This document shows, piece by piece, positions 42,836 through 51,050 of a stretch of 64,000 bases of DNA. The position numbers were made by a program, and so were the translations under genes. The first letter of the stretch is position 1; each line of letters begins with the position of its first letter. This stretch comes from DAITMV01 sp046318595 (GTDB lineage: Bacteria; Pseudomonadota; Gammaproteobacteria; Burkholderiales; Burkholderiaceae_B): positions 62,001 through 126,000 of the forward strand of contig JBKCTV010000091.1 of NCBI GenBank assembly GCA_046318595.1, read 5' to 3'. Below the pieces are notes generated by a model. The model did not search any database. It was not told where the DNA came from and was given only the letters and a program-made list of their open reading frames with translations.

Positions 42836-45800
42836 ATGAGCTTGCGACGTTTTTCGGTAATCGGCTGGTGGGGATGGGCGGTGCTCGGCATTGTGGTGTC
42901 GGCGCTGTTGTATATCGGCTTCATAAAGATTTATCTGCCCCAACTGATTTGTAGGCAGGCTGTGCAGCAGGTGGCCGATCAGCTTGGCGGGCGCCTGAGT
43001 ATCGCGCAGATCACGGTGGGTTTATGGAACGCACGGGCCGACCTTAGCGGACTTCGTCTGTATACGGCCGACCCGAAGGCTTTAGTGCCGGTTGTTAGTA
43101 TCGACCGTTTATCGATCGATGTTTCGGCGATGTCACTGTGGCGCCGGGCCATCGTGATCCAGAAGCTCACAGTTGATCGGCCATCGTTGTTTGTGTCGCG
43201 CATCAGCGACGGACGTTGGAATGTTTCGCCAATGCTGGACCGGTGGCTAAGCCGTCCGCCTGGCCCGCCGCAAAGGTTTTCGCTGAATAACCTTCGTTTG
43301 CAAAATGGCCTGATCGTTCTCGATGACCGCGTCAACGATAAGCGGCTCACCTTGAGCGAGCTCGGCATCGGGCTGCCATTCATTTCCAATTTTCCCGAAT
43401 ACGTCAAAATCGATGTTCTGCCTGCTTTTTCCGCCAAGCTGAATGGTCAGCCGCTTGAAATTGCCGCCACCACGCGCTTATTTGATCGGGTTCGCACGGC
43501 AAGCCTGCTTTTACGGACAACAGAAATGCCGCTGGCCGATTTCGGGAATTACTTACCGTTGCCGACTGGTTGGCGGCTGCGCGATGGGCGCTTGAGCACC
43601 GAGCTGCAATTGATGTTTTCGCAAGCGCCGGGGCAGCCTGCCGCTCTTTCCTTGAGCGGAAAGGCTGCGATCGACGATTTTGCCTTGCAAACGCCTGATG
43701 CGCCGTTGCTGAAATGGCATAGATTAGCGGTCGATGTCGCTGGTTTGGACTGGGCGCGGCGACACGGACGCTTCAGATCGCTTGCGCTCGCGGAGCCGCA
43801 GCTGATACTGGCGAGACAAAACGACGGCTCGCTGACTGGTCTGCCGCAGAGCACGGGTTCGCAGCAGGGCACACTAACTGAGCCGGGCATGTCACCGGCT
43901 CCCTGGCGCCTCGATGTCGATGCGCTGACCCTTGTGGCGGGTGCTATCGAATGGCGGGATACAGCGGCGGCGGCCGGCGCCGATGGCTTTCGCGGCGGCT
44001 TGAGCAACCTGCGGCTCGATTTACGCCGTTTCAGTACACATTCGGAGCAGCCCGCCCGATTTCAGATGCAGGCCGAAACGCCGCAGGCAGGGCGCTTCCA
44101 GCATGAAGGCGAGCTGATAAAAACGCCTGCCGGGTGGGCGGCCAATGGCCGGATCGGTCTGGAAAACGTTGCGCTCATGCCTTACCGCGGCTATCTTCAA
44201 ACGGCGTTTGGACGCGCGCTCACCGCGAGGCAAACCACTGGACGCACCGATTACCGTTTCGATTGGTCTCCGGGCCGGACGCCTGGGCTTTCCTTGATCG
44301 ATCTGCAGATGAAGCTCAACGACATCGCGCTGAGCGCCGCGGTCCAACCGGTGGTTTCGCAAACTCCAGGTGCAGGTATTCCAGACGAAAGCCTGCAACT
44401 GAGCACCGTCACGGTCACCGCGCCGCTGCTGGATTTCGCAGCGCATCGCTTTCATGTGGCGACTTTGGCCCTCGATGGTTTGAGCCTGGGGGTTCAGCGT
44501 CATGCGTCGGGGGTTAGGCTGGAGGGCTATGGCGAGTTGCAGAAAACCGCTACTCTCTCCCCGGCGCGCGTGCTGTATGCGCCGGCTGCACAAAACTCGG
44601 CGTCTGATATTCGCGTGGACCGCGTGGAAATCAGCCGGTCGCGGCTGCATTGGACCGATACCACCGCGCCTGAAAAAATATCGGCCGTGCTGGATCAGCT
44701 CAGCGCGACGGCCGGGCCCTGGCAAAGCCGTCAGACGGCGGCCCTGCCCATCAGACTGGCGGCACGGTTTGACGGAACCGGCCGTCTGCAAATCAAAGGC
44801 ACGGTCAAGCCCAATGGAGCTGCGCAGGCCGATGTCGATTTGCAAAACTTGTCTTTTGTCTTCCTGCAGGCTTATGTTGCTGACCAGTTGAACATGCGGC
44901 TGGTCAACGGCGCGCTGAACGGGAAATTCCACTGCGACATGCAGGTCGCACCGTTCAAACTCGCTGCCAGTGGCGCGCTCGACATTCGCAATCTCAAAGC
45001 CGTCGATAAAATTGAAAATGTCGAGCTGCTGGGGTGGCAGAGCCTATCTTTGAAAAGTTTCACGCTGGCCGTCGGCGGTGTTCAGCCCGTGAACTTCAAA
45101 GCCGAGCAGGCAGCCCTGACTGGCTTGCGGGCACGCGTCATCGTAGGCGCAAACGGCCGCGTCAATCTGCAAAATATCGTCAGTCGCGAGCGCACGAGCG
45201 TGGTTGCCGCGCAGCCCGCCATGCCGGCGCCTGCGGTCGTTGCGCTGCCTGCTTCGGCCGTGCCCCGTCTGACGCTCGATGTCTTGACGCTGACCGATGG
45301 GGCGGTGCGCTTTACGGACAACTTTATTCAGCCGCATTACAGCGCTGATTTGACGGAGTTGAGTGGTCGGATCGGCCCTATCGCATCGTATGGCGAGCAG
45401 GCGACCGAGATTCAAATAGCGGGCTCGGTCGATGGTGACGGGGTGCTCGACATCAAAGGCCAGGCGAATTTGTTCGCTAAACCGCTCCAGCTTGACATCG
45501 CAGCCAAAGCCAGCGACCTTGAGCTGACGCGTTTGTCGCCGTACGCACAGAAATACGCCGGCTATGCTATTGAAAAAGGCAAATTGTCGACCGAAGTGCG
45601 TTATCGCATCGACAATGGACGCTTGAATGCGCAAAACCGTTTGTTCCTAGATCAGTTGACCTTCGGTGATAAAGTCGACAGCGTGATGGCGACTACGCTG
45701 CCGGTACGGCTCGCCGTATCGCTCCTCAAAAACAGCCGGGGCGAAATCGATCTCAATCTGCCCATTTCCGGCAGCATCGACGACCCTGAGTTCAACATTG

Positions 45801-46252
45801 GAGCGGTCATCTGGAAAGCGCTCGGCAATCTGCTGGCTCGTGCGGTGACGGCGCCATTTAGTTTGTTGGGCCATATGGGCGACACGGGTGGTGAGTCGTT
45901 GGCGTACATCGAGTTCGAGCCTGGTCAAACTAGTTTGACGCCGGCGGCCCGGGTAAAGCTCGATGGTCTGGTGAAAGTGTTGCACGACAAGCCGTCTTTG
46001 CGCTTGGATATTGCCGGTTATGCCGATCCGCAGGCTGATGCAGATGGTCTGCGCAAACAGCGGCTCATCGGTCTCAAGGCCGTAGCGGCCCAGGAGCTTC
46101 GCGATCTGGCCTGGGCCCGAGCAGTGGCCGTGCGCGCCGCAATCGAAGCCAGTCGCCAGGTCCAACCGGAAAGGCTCTTTTTGACGGCGCCATGCGTTGG
46201 CAAAAGCGAGGATGCCGACAGCGGTTTACGGGTCCAGTTCATGTTGCGTTGA
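42836..46252 (+). CDS. Large AsmA-like DUF748 protein with OmpA-like C-terminus
   Basis: The 1138-residue protein begins with a membrane anchor (about 12-34, WAVLGIVVSALLYIGF), followed by a very long extracytoplasmic region of the AsmA/DUF748 type, e.g. VSIDRLSIDVSAMSLWRRAI (75-94). Such proteins are related to YhdP and TamB and are thought to move lipids across the periplasm. The last 115 residues, IEFEPGQTSLTPAARVKLDG on to IAGYADPQADADGLRKQRL, look like an OmpA-type domain. The start is ATG 42836 with AGGAC upstream. It is a single gene; the tRNA-Val promoter follows. Confidence 0.8.
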   Translation: MSLRRFSVIGWWGWAVLGIVVSALLYIGFIKIYLPQLICRQAVQQVADQLGGRLSIAQITVGLWNARADLSGLRLYTADPKALVPVVSIDRLSIDVSAMSLWRRAIVIQKLTVDRPSLFVSRISDGRWNVSPMLDRWLSRPPGPPQRFSLNNLRLQNGLIVLDDRVNDKRLTLSELGIGLPFISNFPEYVKIDVLPAFSAKLNGQPLEIAATTRLFDRVRTASLLLRTTEMPLADFGNYLPLPTGWRLRDGRLSTELQLMFSQAPGQPAALSLSGKAAIDDFALQTPDAPLLKWHRLAVDVAGLDWARRHGRFRSLALAEPQLILARQNDGSLTGLPQSTGSQQGTLTEPGMSPAPWRLDVDALTLVAGAIEWRDTAAAAGADGFRGGLSNLRLDLRRFSTHSEQPARFQMQAETPQAGRFQHEGELIKTPAGWAANGRIGLENVALMPYRGYLQTAFGRALTARQTTGRTDYRFDWSPGRTPGLSLIDLQMKLNDIALSAAVQPVVSQTPGAGIPDESLQLSTVTVTAPLLDFAAHRFHVATLALDGLSLGVQRHASGVRLEGYGELQKTATLSPARVLYAPAAQNSASDIRVDRVEISRSRLHWTDTTAPEKISAVLDQLSATAGPWQSRQTAALPIRLAARFDGTGRLQIKGTVKPNGAAQADVDLQNLSFVFLQAYVADQLNMRLVNGALNGKFHCDMQVAPFKLAASGALDIRNLKAVDKIENVELLGWQSLSLKSFTLAVGGVQPVNFKAEQAALTGLRARVIVGANGRVNLQNIVSRERTSVVAAQPAMPAPAVVALPASAVPRLTLDVLTLTDGAVRFTDNFIQPHYSADLTELSGRIGPIASYGEQATEIQIAGSVDGDGVLDIKGQANLFAKPLQLDIAAKASDLELTRLSPYAQKYAGYAIEKGKLSTEVRYRIDNGRLNAQNRLFLDQLTFGDKVDSVMATTLPVRLAVSLLKNSRGEIDLNLPISGSIDDPEFNIGAVIWKALGNLLARAVTAPFSLLGHMGDTGGESLAYIEFEPGQTSLTPAARVKLDGLVKVLHDKPSLRLDIAGYADPQADADGLRKQRLIGLKAVAAQELRDLAWARAVAVRAAIEASRQVQPERLFLTAPCVGKSEDADSGLRVQFMLR

Positions 46253-46281
46253 AATAGCGATAAAACTGCTTCGCGGGCGAT

Positions 46282-46310
46282 TTGCCGCTTGAATCGAAAG
46301 CGCGTATACT
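46282..46310 (+). promoter_or_regulatory. Promoter of tRNA-Val
   Basis: The -35 hexamer TTGCCG (46282-46287) and -10 hexamer TATACT (46305-46310) are 17 bases apart. The predicted start near 46317 is preceded by a GC-rich stretch (CGGCCTGCG), the usual discriminator of stable-RNA promoters that are shut off in the stringent response. The tRNA starts at 46375. Confidence 0.6.
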
Positions 46311-46374
46311 TCGGCCTGCGAATAAAAGCCAGGAAGTAGTAGTTTGGCAATTCGCAGTGGATGTAGTTAATAAT

Positions 46375-46451
46375 AGGCGCGTAGCTCAGCTGGTTAGAGC
46401 ACTACATTGACATGGTAGGGGTCGTTGGTTCGAGTCCAATCGTGCCTACCA
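46375..46451 (+). tRNA. tRNA-Val (anticodon GAC)
   Basis: A complete 77-base cloverleaf with encoded CCA. The acceptor pairs AGGCGCG with CGTGCCT (one G-T pair), the D-arm holds GCTC/GAGC, the anticodon stem is CTACA/TGGTAG-type around TTGACAT with anticodon GAC, and the T-arm is GTTCGAGTC. The spot directly before thrS is usual in Burkholderiales. Confidence 0.96.
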
Positions 46452-46762
46452 ACGAAGTTCGAACAAAATTCGCTTTTTCAAAGCGTCACGTTACCGTAAT
46501 AAACTAGGCCAAACAATTTTTCGCGAGAAGCTTGTTCGAGCTATAGGCAGGGCCCGAATCATGTTGGCAGAAAAGTGTAATCTAGTCACTTAAGATGTGA
46601 CGAACTGCTAGTTCGGAAAGCCAGCGCGCATCAAGCAATCCACCACCTTTCCGCTCGCCCATTTCAAAGGCGCTAAACCTCAAGCAGAGGTGTTAGAGAA
46701 ATTTGCTTGCCTGAGTTGTGATAATGTACAGCCCTGAATTTTAATGTTCAAACAGGAATTAC
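46452..46762. other. Spacer between tRNA-Val and thrS with hairpins and promoter
   Basis: No gene is seen. GTCAC...GTGAC (46585-46601) and CGAACTGCTAGTTCG (46601-46615) can form two adjacent hairpins of unclear role. A likely extended -10 promoter for thrS, TG-T-GATAAT, lies at 46717-46725 and predicts a start near 46732, leaving a short leader of about 30 bases. The leader contains no structure like a tRNA anticodon mimic, so threonyl-tRNA synthetase control of the E. coli type is not evident. Confidence 0.4.
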
Positions 46763-48712
46763 ATGCCCGTCATTCGTTTGCCCGATGGCTCCGAGCGCGT
46801 TTTCGATCAATCGCTGACTGTCGCGGAGCTGGCTGCCGACATCGGTCCGGGTCTGGCGAAATCCACCCTGGGTGGCCGGGTCGACGGGCGGCTGGTCGAT
46901 GCCAGCCATCGCTTGGAAAACGATGCGACGGTTGCGATCGTCACCGACAAGGACCCCGCCGGGCTGGAGTTGATTCGCCATTCCGCCGCACATTTATTGG
47001 CGTATGCGGTGAAGTCGCTCTTTCCTGATGCGCAGGTGACGATCGGACCGGTCATCGACGACGGTTTCTATTATGATTTCTCGTATAAGCGGCCCTTCAC
47101 GCCGGATGACCTGCAGGTCATAGAGCAAAAGATGAGCGAACTCGCCAAGCGGGACGAGCCGGTGACGCGCGAAGCGTGGCAGCGCGACGCTGCCATAGCG
47201 TTTTTTAAGTCAATTGGCGAGCACTACAAGGCCGAAATTATCGCCAGCATTCCGGGTAATGAGACCATTTCGCTCTATCGCGAGGGGGGCTTCATCGACC
47301 TGTGCCGGGGGCCTCACGTGCCGTCGACCGGCAAGCTGAAATATTTCAAGCTCATGAAGCTCGCGGGTGCTTACTGGCGCGGCGACTCCAACAACGAAAT
47401 GCTCCAGCGCATCTACGGCACGGCCTGGGCTAGCAAAGACGAGTTGGTTGCGTACCTGCATCGCATCGAAGAGGCCGAAAAACGCGATCACCGCAAGCTC
47501 GGCAAGCAGCTCGACCTGTTTCATATGCAGGAGGAAGCGCCGGGCCTGGTGTTCTGGCATCCCAAGGGCTGGGTTATTTGGCAAGCGGTCGAGCAATACA
47601 TGCGGCGTGTTTATCAGGACAGCGGCTATCAAGAGGTGCGTTGCCCGCAGATTCTCGACAAAAACCTGTGGGAGCGTTCCGGTCACTGGGCGAACTACAA
47701 AGAAAACATGTTTACCACCGAATCGGAGAAGCGCGACTACGCGCTCAAACCGATGAACTGCCCAGGCCACGTCCAAATCTTCAATTCTGATTTGCGCTCG
47801 TACCGCGATCTGCCGTTGCGCTATGGCGAGTTCGGTGCCTGCCATCGCAACGAGCCCTCCGGTGCCTTACACGGCATCATGCGCGTGCGCGGTTTTACGC
47901 AGGACGACGGCCATGTGTTCTGCACCGAAAATCAGATCGAGGCAGAAGTCATTGCGTTCAACCAAACGGCGATGCGCGTCTATGCCGATTTCGGTTTCAG
48001 CGAGGTGATCGTCAAGCTGGCGTTGCGTCCGGCGCAGCGGCTAGGCGACGACGCCACCTGGGATAAAGCCGAGGCGTCTTTGCGGAGCGCTTTGCGAGTC
48101 TGCGATATCGTCTGGGAAGAGCTGCCCGGGGAAGGGGCGTTTTATGGTCCGAAAGTCGAGTATCACCTCAAAGACAGTATTGGCCGTTCATGGCAATGTG
48201 GCACCATTCAGATCGATTTTCAGTTGCCAGGCAGGCTTGGCTGCCAGTATGTCGCTGAGGACAGCTCGCGTCAGGTGCCCGTCATGCTGCATCGCGCGGT
48301 CGTCGGCTCGATGGAGCGGTTCATCGGGATTTTGATCGAAAATTTTGCCGGGGCGATGCCGCTGTGGCTGGCGCCCGTTCAGCTTGTGGTCGCCAATATC
48401 ACCGAAAGTCAGGCAGAGTACGCGGCGGCTGTTGCGCAAAGCTTGAAAAAACAAGGTTTTAGGGTCGAGCTTGATTTGCGTAACGAGAAAATCAATTATA
48501 AAATTCGTCACCACAGCCTGCTGAAGGTTCCGTACTTGATTGTCGTTGGCGATAAGGAGCGTGAGTCAGGCCAGGTGGCTGTTCGGGCGCGGGGTAATCA
48601 AGATCTCGGCGCAATGGCGCTTGCGGCATTTGCCGAGCGTTTGATTGCCGATCTCGAAACGCATGCAAACCACGTTTTTATGCCGACAGCCAATCATTCC
48701 ATAACAAATTGA
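46763..48712 (+). CDS. thrS: Threonyl-tRNA synthetase
   Basis: The 649-residue class II synthetase has an N-terminal TGS domain (about 1-62, MPVIRLPDGSERVFDQSL), an editing domain with HSAAHLLAYAVKSLFP, and the catalytic core with class II motifs (MNCPGHVQIF, RYGEFGACHRNEPSGAL, GAFYGPKVEYHL), then an anticodon-binding domain. It charges threonine onto tRNA-Thr and clears mischarged serine. The downstream infC, rpmI, rplT, pheS and pheT are usually on the same transcript. The stop TGA overlaps the ribosome site of infC. Confidence 0.97.
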   Translation: MPVIRLPDGSERVFDQSLTVAELAADIGPGLAKSTLGGRVDGRLVDASHRLENDATVAIVTDKDPAGLELIRHSAAHLLAYAVKSLFPDAQVTIGPVIDDGFYYDFSYKRPFTPDDLQVIEQKMSELAKRDEPVTREAWQRDAAIAFFKSIGEHYKAEIIASIPGNETISLYREGGFIDLCRGPHVPSTGKLKYFKLMKLAGAYWRGDSNNEMLQRIYGTAWASKDELVAYLHRIEEAEKRDHRKLGKQLDLFHMQEEAPGLVFWHPKGWVIWQAVEQYMRRVYQDSGYQEVRCPQILDKNLWERSGHWANYKENMFTTESEKRDYALKPMNCPGHVQIFNSDLRSYRDLPLRYGEFGACHRNEPSGALHGIMRVRGFTQDDGHVFCTENQIEAEVIAFNQTAMRVYADFGFSEVIVKLALRPAQRLGDDATWDKAEASLRSALRVCDIVWEELPGEGAFYGPKVEYHLKDSIGRSWQCGTIQIDFQLPGRLGCQYVAEDSSRQVPVMLHRAVVGSMERFIGILIENFAGAMPLWLAPVQLVVANITESQAEYAAAVAQSLKKQGFRVELDLRNEKINYKIRHHSLLKVPYLIVVGDKERESGQVAVRARGNQDLGAMALAAFAERLIADLETHANHVFMPTANHSITN

Positions 48713-48720
48713 GGTGAAAT

Positions 48721-49242
48721 ATCGCAACTGACAAGTCGCACCGTATTAATGGCGAAATTACTGCATTTGAAATCCGTCTGGTTGACGTCGAAGGCGAGCC
48801 GCTAGGCGTCGTCAAAATCACCGAGGCCTTGCGGCTGGCGGAAGAAAAAGATGTCGATCTGGTAGAAATTGCACCCCAGGCGGTACCTCCGGTATGCCGG
48901 TTGATGGATTACGGCAAGTTCAAGTATCAAGAGCAGAAAAAGGCGCACGATGCCAAGCTCAAGCAAAAGCAGATTCAGGTCAAAGAGGTCAAGTTCCGGC
49001 CGGCGACCGATGATGGCGACTACAATGTCAAAATTCGCAACCTGACTCGCTTCTTGGATGAGGGCGATAAGGCTAAGATCACGTTGCGATTTCGCGGGCG
49101 CGAAATGGCTCACCAGGAATTCGGCGTACGTCTGCTTGAGCGGGTGCGTACCGACCTCGATACCGTAGGCACCGTTGAGCAGATGCCCAGGATGGAAGGG
49201 CGGCAGATGGTTATGATATTATCGCCGCGCAAGAAAAAATAA
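48721..49242 (+). CDS. infC: Translation initiation factor IF-3, non-AUG start
   Basis: The 173-residue protein begins at an ATC codon at 48721: IATDKSHRINGEITAFEIR, with GAGGTG at 48711-48716 as ribosome site. There is no ATG, GTG or TTG before the conserved N-terminal domain; the first standard start (ATG-like at 48829) would remove about 36 essential residues. infC is known for using rare start codons so that IF-3 itself limits its own translation. The protein shows the KEVKFRPATDDGDYNVKIRN link and GRQMVMILSPRKKK end of IF-3. The thrS stop lies 8 bases upstream. Confidence 0.93.
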   Translation: MATDKSHRINGEITAFEIRLVDVEGEPLGVVKITEALRLAEEKDVDLVEIAPQAVPPVCRLMDYGKFKYQEQKKAHDAKLKQKQIQVKEVKFRPATDDGDYNVKIRNLTRFLDEGDKAKITLRFRGREMAHQEFGVRLLERVRTDLDTVGTVEQMPRMEGRQMVMILSPRKKK

Positions 49243-49332
49243 TATGTATCAGAAAGAAGTAATTCAAAAAAGCAATGCGGGTTTAGAAGAGTTTCGTCGA
49301 AACCACCTGTTTGCCGATAAATAGGAGCAATA

Positions 49333-49530
49333 ATGCCCAAAATGAAAACTAAAAAAAGAGCTTCGAAGCGCTTTGTCGTGCGAGCCGGCGGTTCGGTTAA
49401 GCGCGGCCAGGCTTTCAAGCGTCACATCCTGACCAAGAAAACGACCAAAAATAAACGTCAACTGCGTGGTTCGGCCGAAGTGCATGCGTCGGATATCGTG
49501 CACATCCGCGCCATGATGCCTTACGCCTGA
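49333..49530 (+). CDS. rpmI: 50S ribosomal protein L35
   Basis: A complete 65-residue L35: MPKMKTKKRASKRFVVRAGG start, then KRGQAFKRHILTKKTTKNKR, highly basic. A ribosome site AGGAG (49322-49326) precedes the ATG. It lies between infC and rplT, the conserved order; L20 is known to regulate this cluster in E. coli by binding its mRNA. Confidence 0.97.
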   Translation: MPKMKTKKRASKRFVVRAGGSVKRGQAFKRHILTKKTTKNKRQLRGSAEVHASDIVHIRAMMPYA

Positions 49531-49586
49531 GCCCGGTCCTATCGATCGTTTATTGCTCATTTGCTTGAATAGTCAGGAGAACAGAA

Positions 49587-49952
49587 ATGCCTAGAGTCAA
49601 ACGTGGCGTCACCGCCCGCGCCCGCCACAAAAAAGTCATTGCACTGGCCAAAGGTTACCGTGGCCGCCGTGGTAACGTATACCGCATCGCCAAGCAGGCC
49701 GTCATGCGCGCTGGTCAGTATGCCTACCGTGACCGCCGCACTAAAAAGCGGGTTTTCCGATCCTTATGGATCACACGCATCAACGCAGCCGCCCGTCAGG
49801 AAGGTATGTCTTACAGCCGCTTCATGAATGGCCTGAAAAAGGCGTCCATCGGGCTCGACCGTAAAGTGCTGGCCGATCTGGCCGTGAGAGACAAAGCCGC
49901 ATTCGCTGCTATCGTCGCCAAGGTCAAAGGCGCCGTTGGCATCGGTGCTTAA
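49587..49952 (+). CDS. rplT: 50S ribosomal protein L20
   Basis: A 121-residue L20: MPRVKRGVTARARHKKVIAL start and ITRINAAARQEGMSYSRFM (about 70-88), full length for the family. It is a large-subunit assembly protein and in E. coli the translational repressor of rpmI and rplT. AGGAG lies at 49575-49579. A hairpin follows the gene. Confidence 0.97.
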   Translation: MPRVKRGVTARARHKKVIALAKGYRGRRGNVYRIAKQAVMRAGQYAYRDRRTKKRVFRSLWITRINAAARQEGMSYSRFMNGLKKASIGLDRKVLADLAVRDKAAFAAIVAKVKGAVGIGA

Positions 49953-49969
49953 GTCTCACCGCATCCGGT

Positions 49970-49999
49970 AAAACGGGGCCTGCGGGTCCCGTTTTCCTT
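49970..49999 (+). terminator. Hairpin between rplT and pheS
   Basis: AAAACGGG (49970-49977) pairs with CCCGTTTT (49988-49995) around a GC-rich loop and is followed by CCTTT. It is a reasonable intrinsic terminator or attenuator between rplT and pheS; full stop is unlikely because pheS follows 34 bases after the stem without a clear own promoter. Confidence 0.6.
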
Positions 50000-50029
50000 T
50001 CTGAAGTTTTATACGGTCGAGCCTATACC

Positions 50030-51028
50030 ATGCAAGCTTATGCCGATGTACTGAACCGAGCGGAAACCGCTTTTGCACAGGCTGACAGTGCCGCCGCCCT
50101 CGAAAACGCCAAATCGCTGTTTCTGGGTAAGAGCGGTGTCGTCACTGAGTTGCTCAAAACGCTTGGCGCATTGACGCCCGACGAAAAGCGTCAGCGGGGG
50201 GCCGAGGTCAATCTTCTCAAACAAACGGTCGAGAGACTTTTAGAGGCGCGTCGTAACGCCTTGGCGCAGGCGGCGCTCGATGCGCGCCTGGCCGGTGAGC
50301 GCATAGACGTGACACTGCCCGGCCGTACGCGCGGCGCAGGCAGTCTGCACCCGGCCATGCAGACGCTCGAGCGTATCGAAAAGCTGTTCAGAACCATCGG
50401 CTTCGACATTGCCGATGGTCCGGAAATCGAAACCGATTTTTATAACTTCACTGCGCTTAATACGCCTGCCGATCATCCTGCCCGGTCCATGCACGACACT
50501 TTTTATGTCGAGGGCGGCCATTTGCTACGGACGCACACCAGCCCGATGCAGATTCGCTATTTGCAGACGCACAAACCGCCGTTGCGCGTGATCGCCCCGG
50601 GACGGGTTTATCGGGTCGACAGCGACGCCACGCATTCGCCGATGTTTCACCAGGTCGAGGGGCTCTGGCTGGGCGATGATGTCAGCTTCGCCGACTTGAA
50701 AGCGGTGATAGTCGATTTTCTCCGACGATTTTTCGAGAGCGACGATTTGCAGATTCGGTTTCGACCATCGTTTTTTCCGTTCACCGAGCCATCTGCCGAA
50801 ATCGACATGGCTTTCACCGCCGGCCCGAATGCCGGCAAATGGCTCGAGATCGCCGGAGCTGGGCAGGTGCATCCGAATGTGCTGCGCCAGGCGGGCGTCG
50901 ACCCGGAGCGCTATACCGGTTTTGCTTTCGGTGTAGGTCCGGACCGATTGACCATGTTGCGCTACGGCGTCAACGATTTACGTTTGTTCTATCAAAACGA
51001 CCTGCGGTTTTTGCAGCAGTTCGCCTGA
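50030..51028 (+). CDS. pheS: Phenylalanyl-tRNA synthetase alpha subunit
   Basis: The 332-residue class II catalytic subunit has a coiled N-terminal arm, then HPAMQTLERIEKLFRTIGF (about 102-120), LLRTHTSPMQIRYLQ, VFEVDSDATHSPMFHQ-like (GRVYRVDSDATHSPMFHQVE) and RFRPSFFPFTEPSAEIDM, with GVGPDRLTMLRYG at the C-terminus (motif 3). It joins Phe to tRNA-Phe with PheT, whose gene starts 22 bases downstream. Confidence 0.97.
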   Translation: MQAYADVLNRAETAFAQADSAAALENAKSLFLGKSGVVTELLKTLGALTPDEKRQRGAEVNLLKQTVERLLEARRNALAQAALDARLAGERIDVTLPGRTRGAGSLHPAMQTLERIEKLFRTIGFDIADGPEIETDFYNFTALNTPADHPARSMHDTFYVEGGHLLRTHTSPMQIRYLQTHKPPLRVIAPGRVYRVDSDATHSPMFHQVEGLWLGDDVSFADLKAVIVDFLRRFFESDDLQIRFRPSFFPFTEPSAEIDMAFTAGPNAGKWLEIAGAGQVHPNVLRQAGVDPERYTGFAFGVGPDRLTMLRYGVNDLRLFYQNDLRFLQQFA

Positions 51029-51050
51029 CCGTACACGGAAGAGAATTCAC

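Noticed and set aside
46452..46762. An attachment-site duplication next to tRNA-Val that would indicate a genomic island.
   Set aside because: I found no repeat of the tRNA 3' end in the downstream sequence, and no integrase gene is present.
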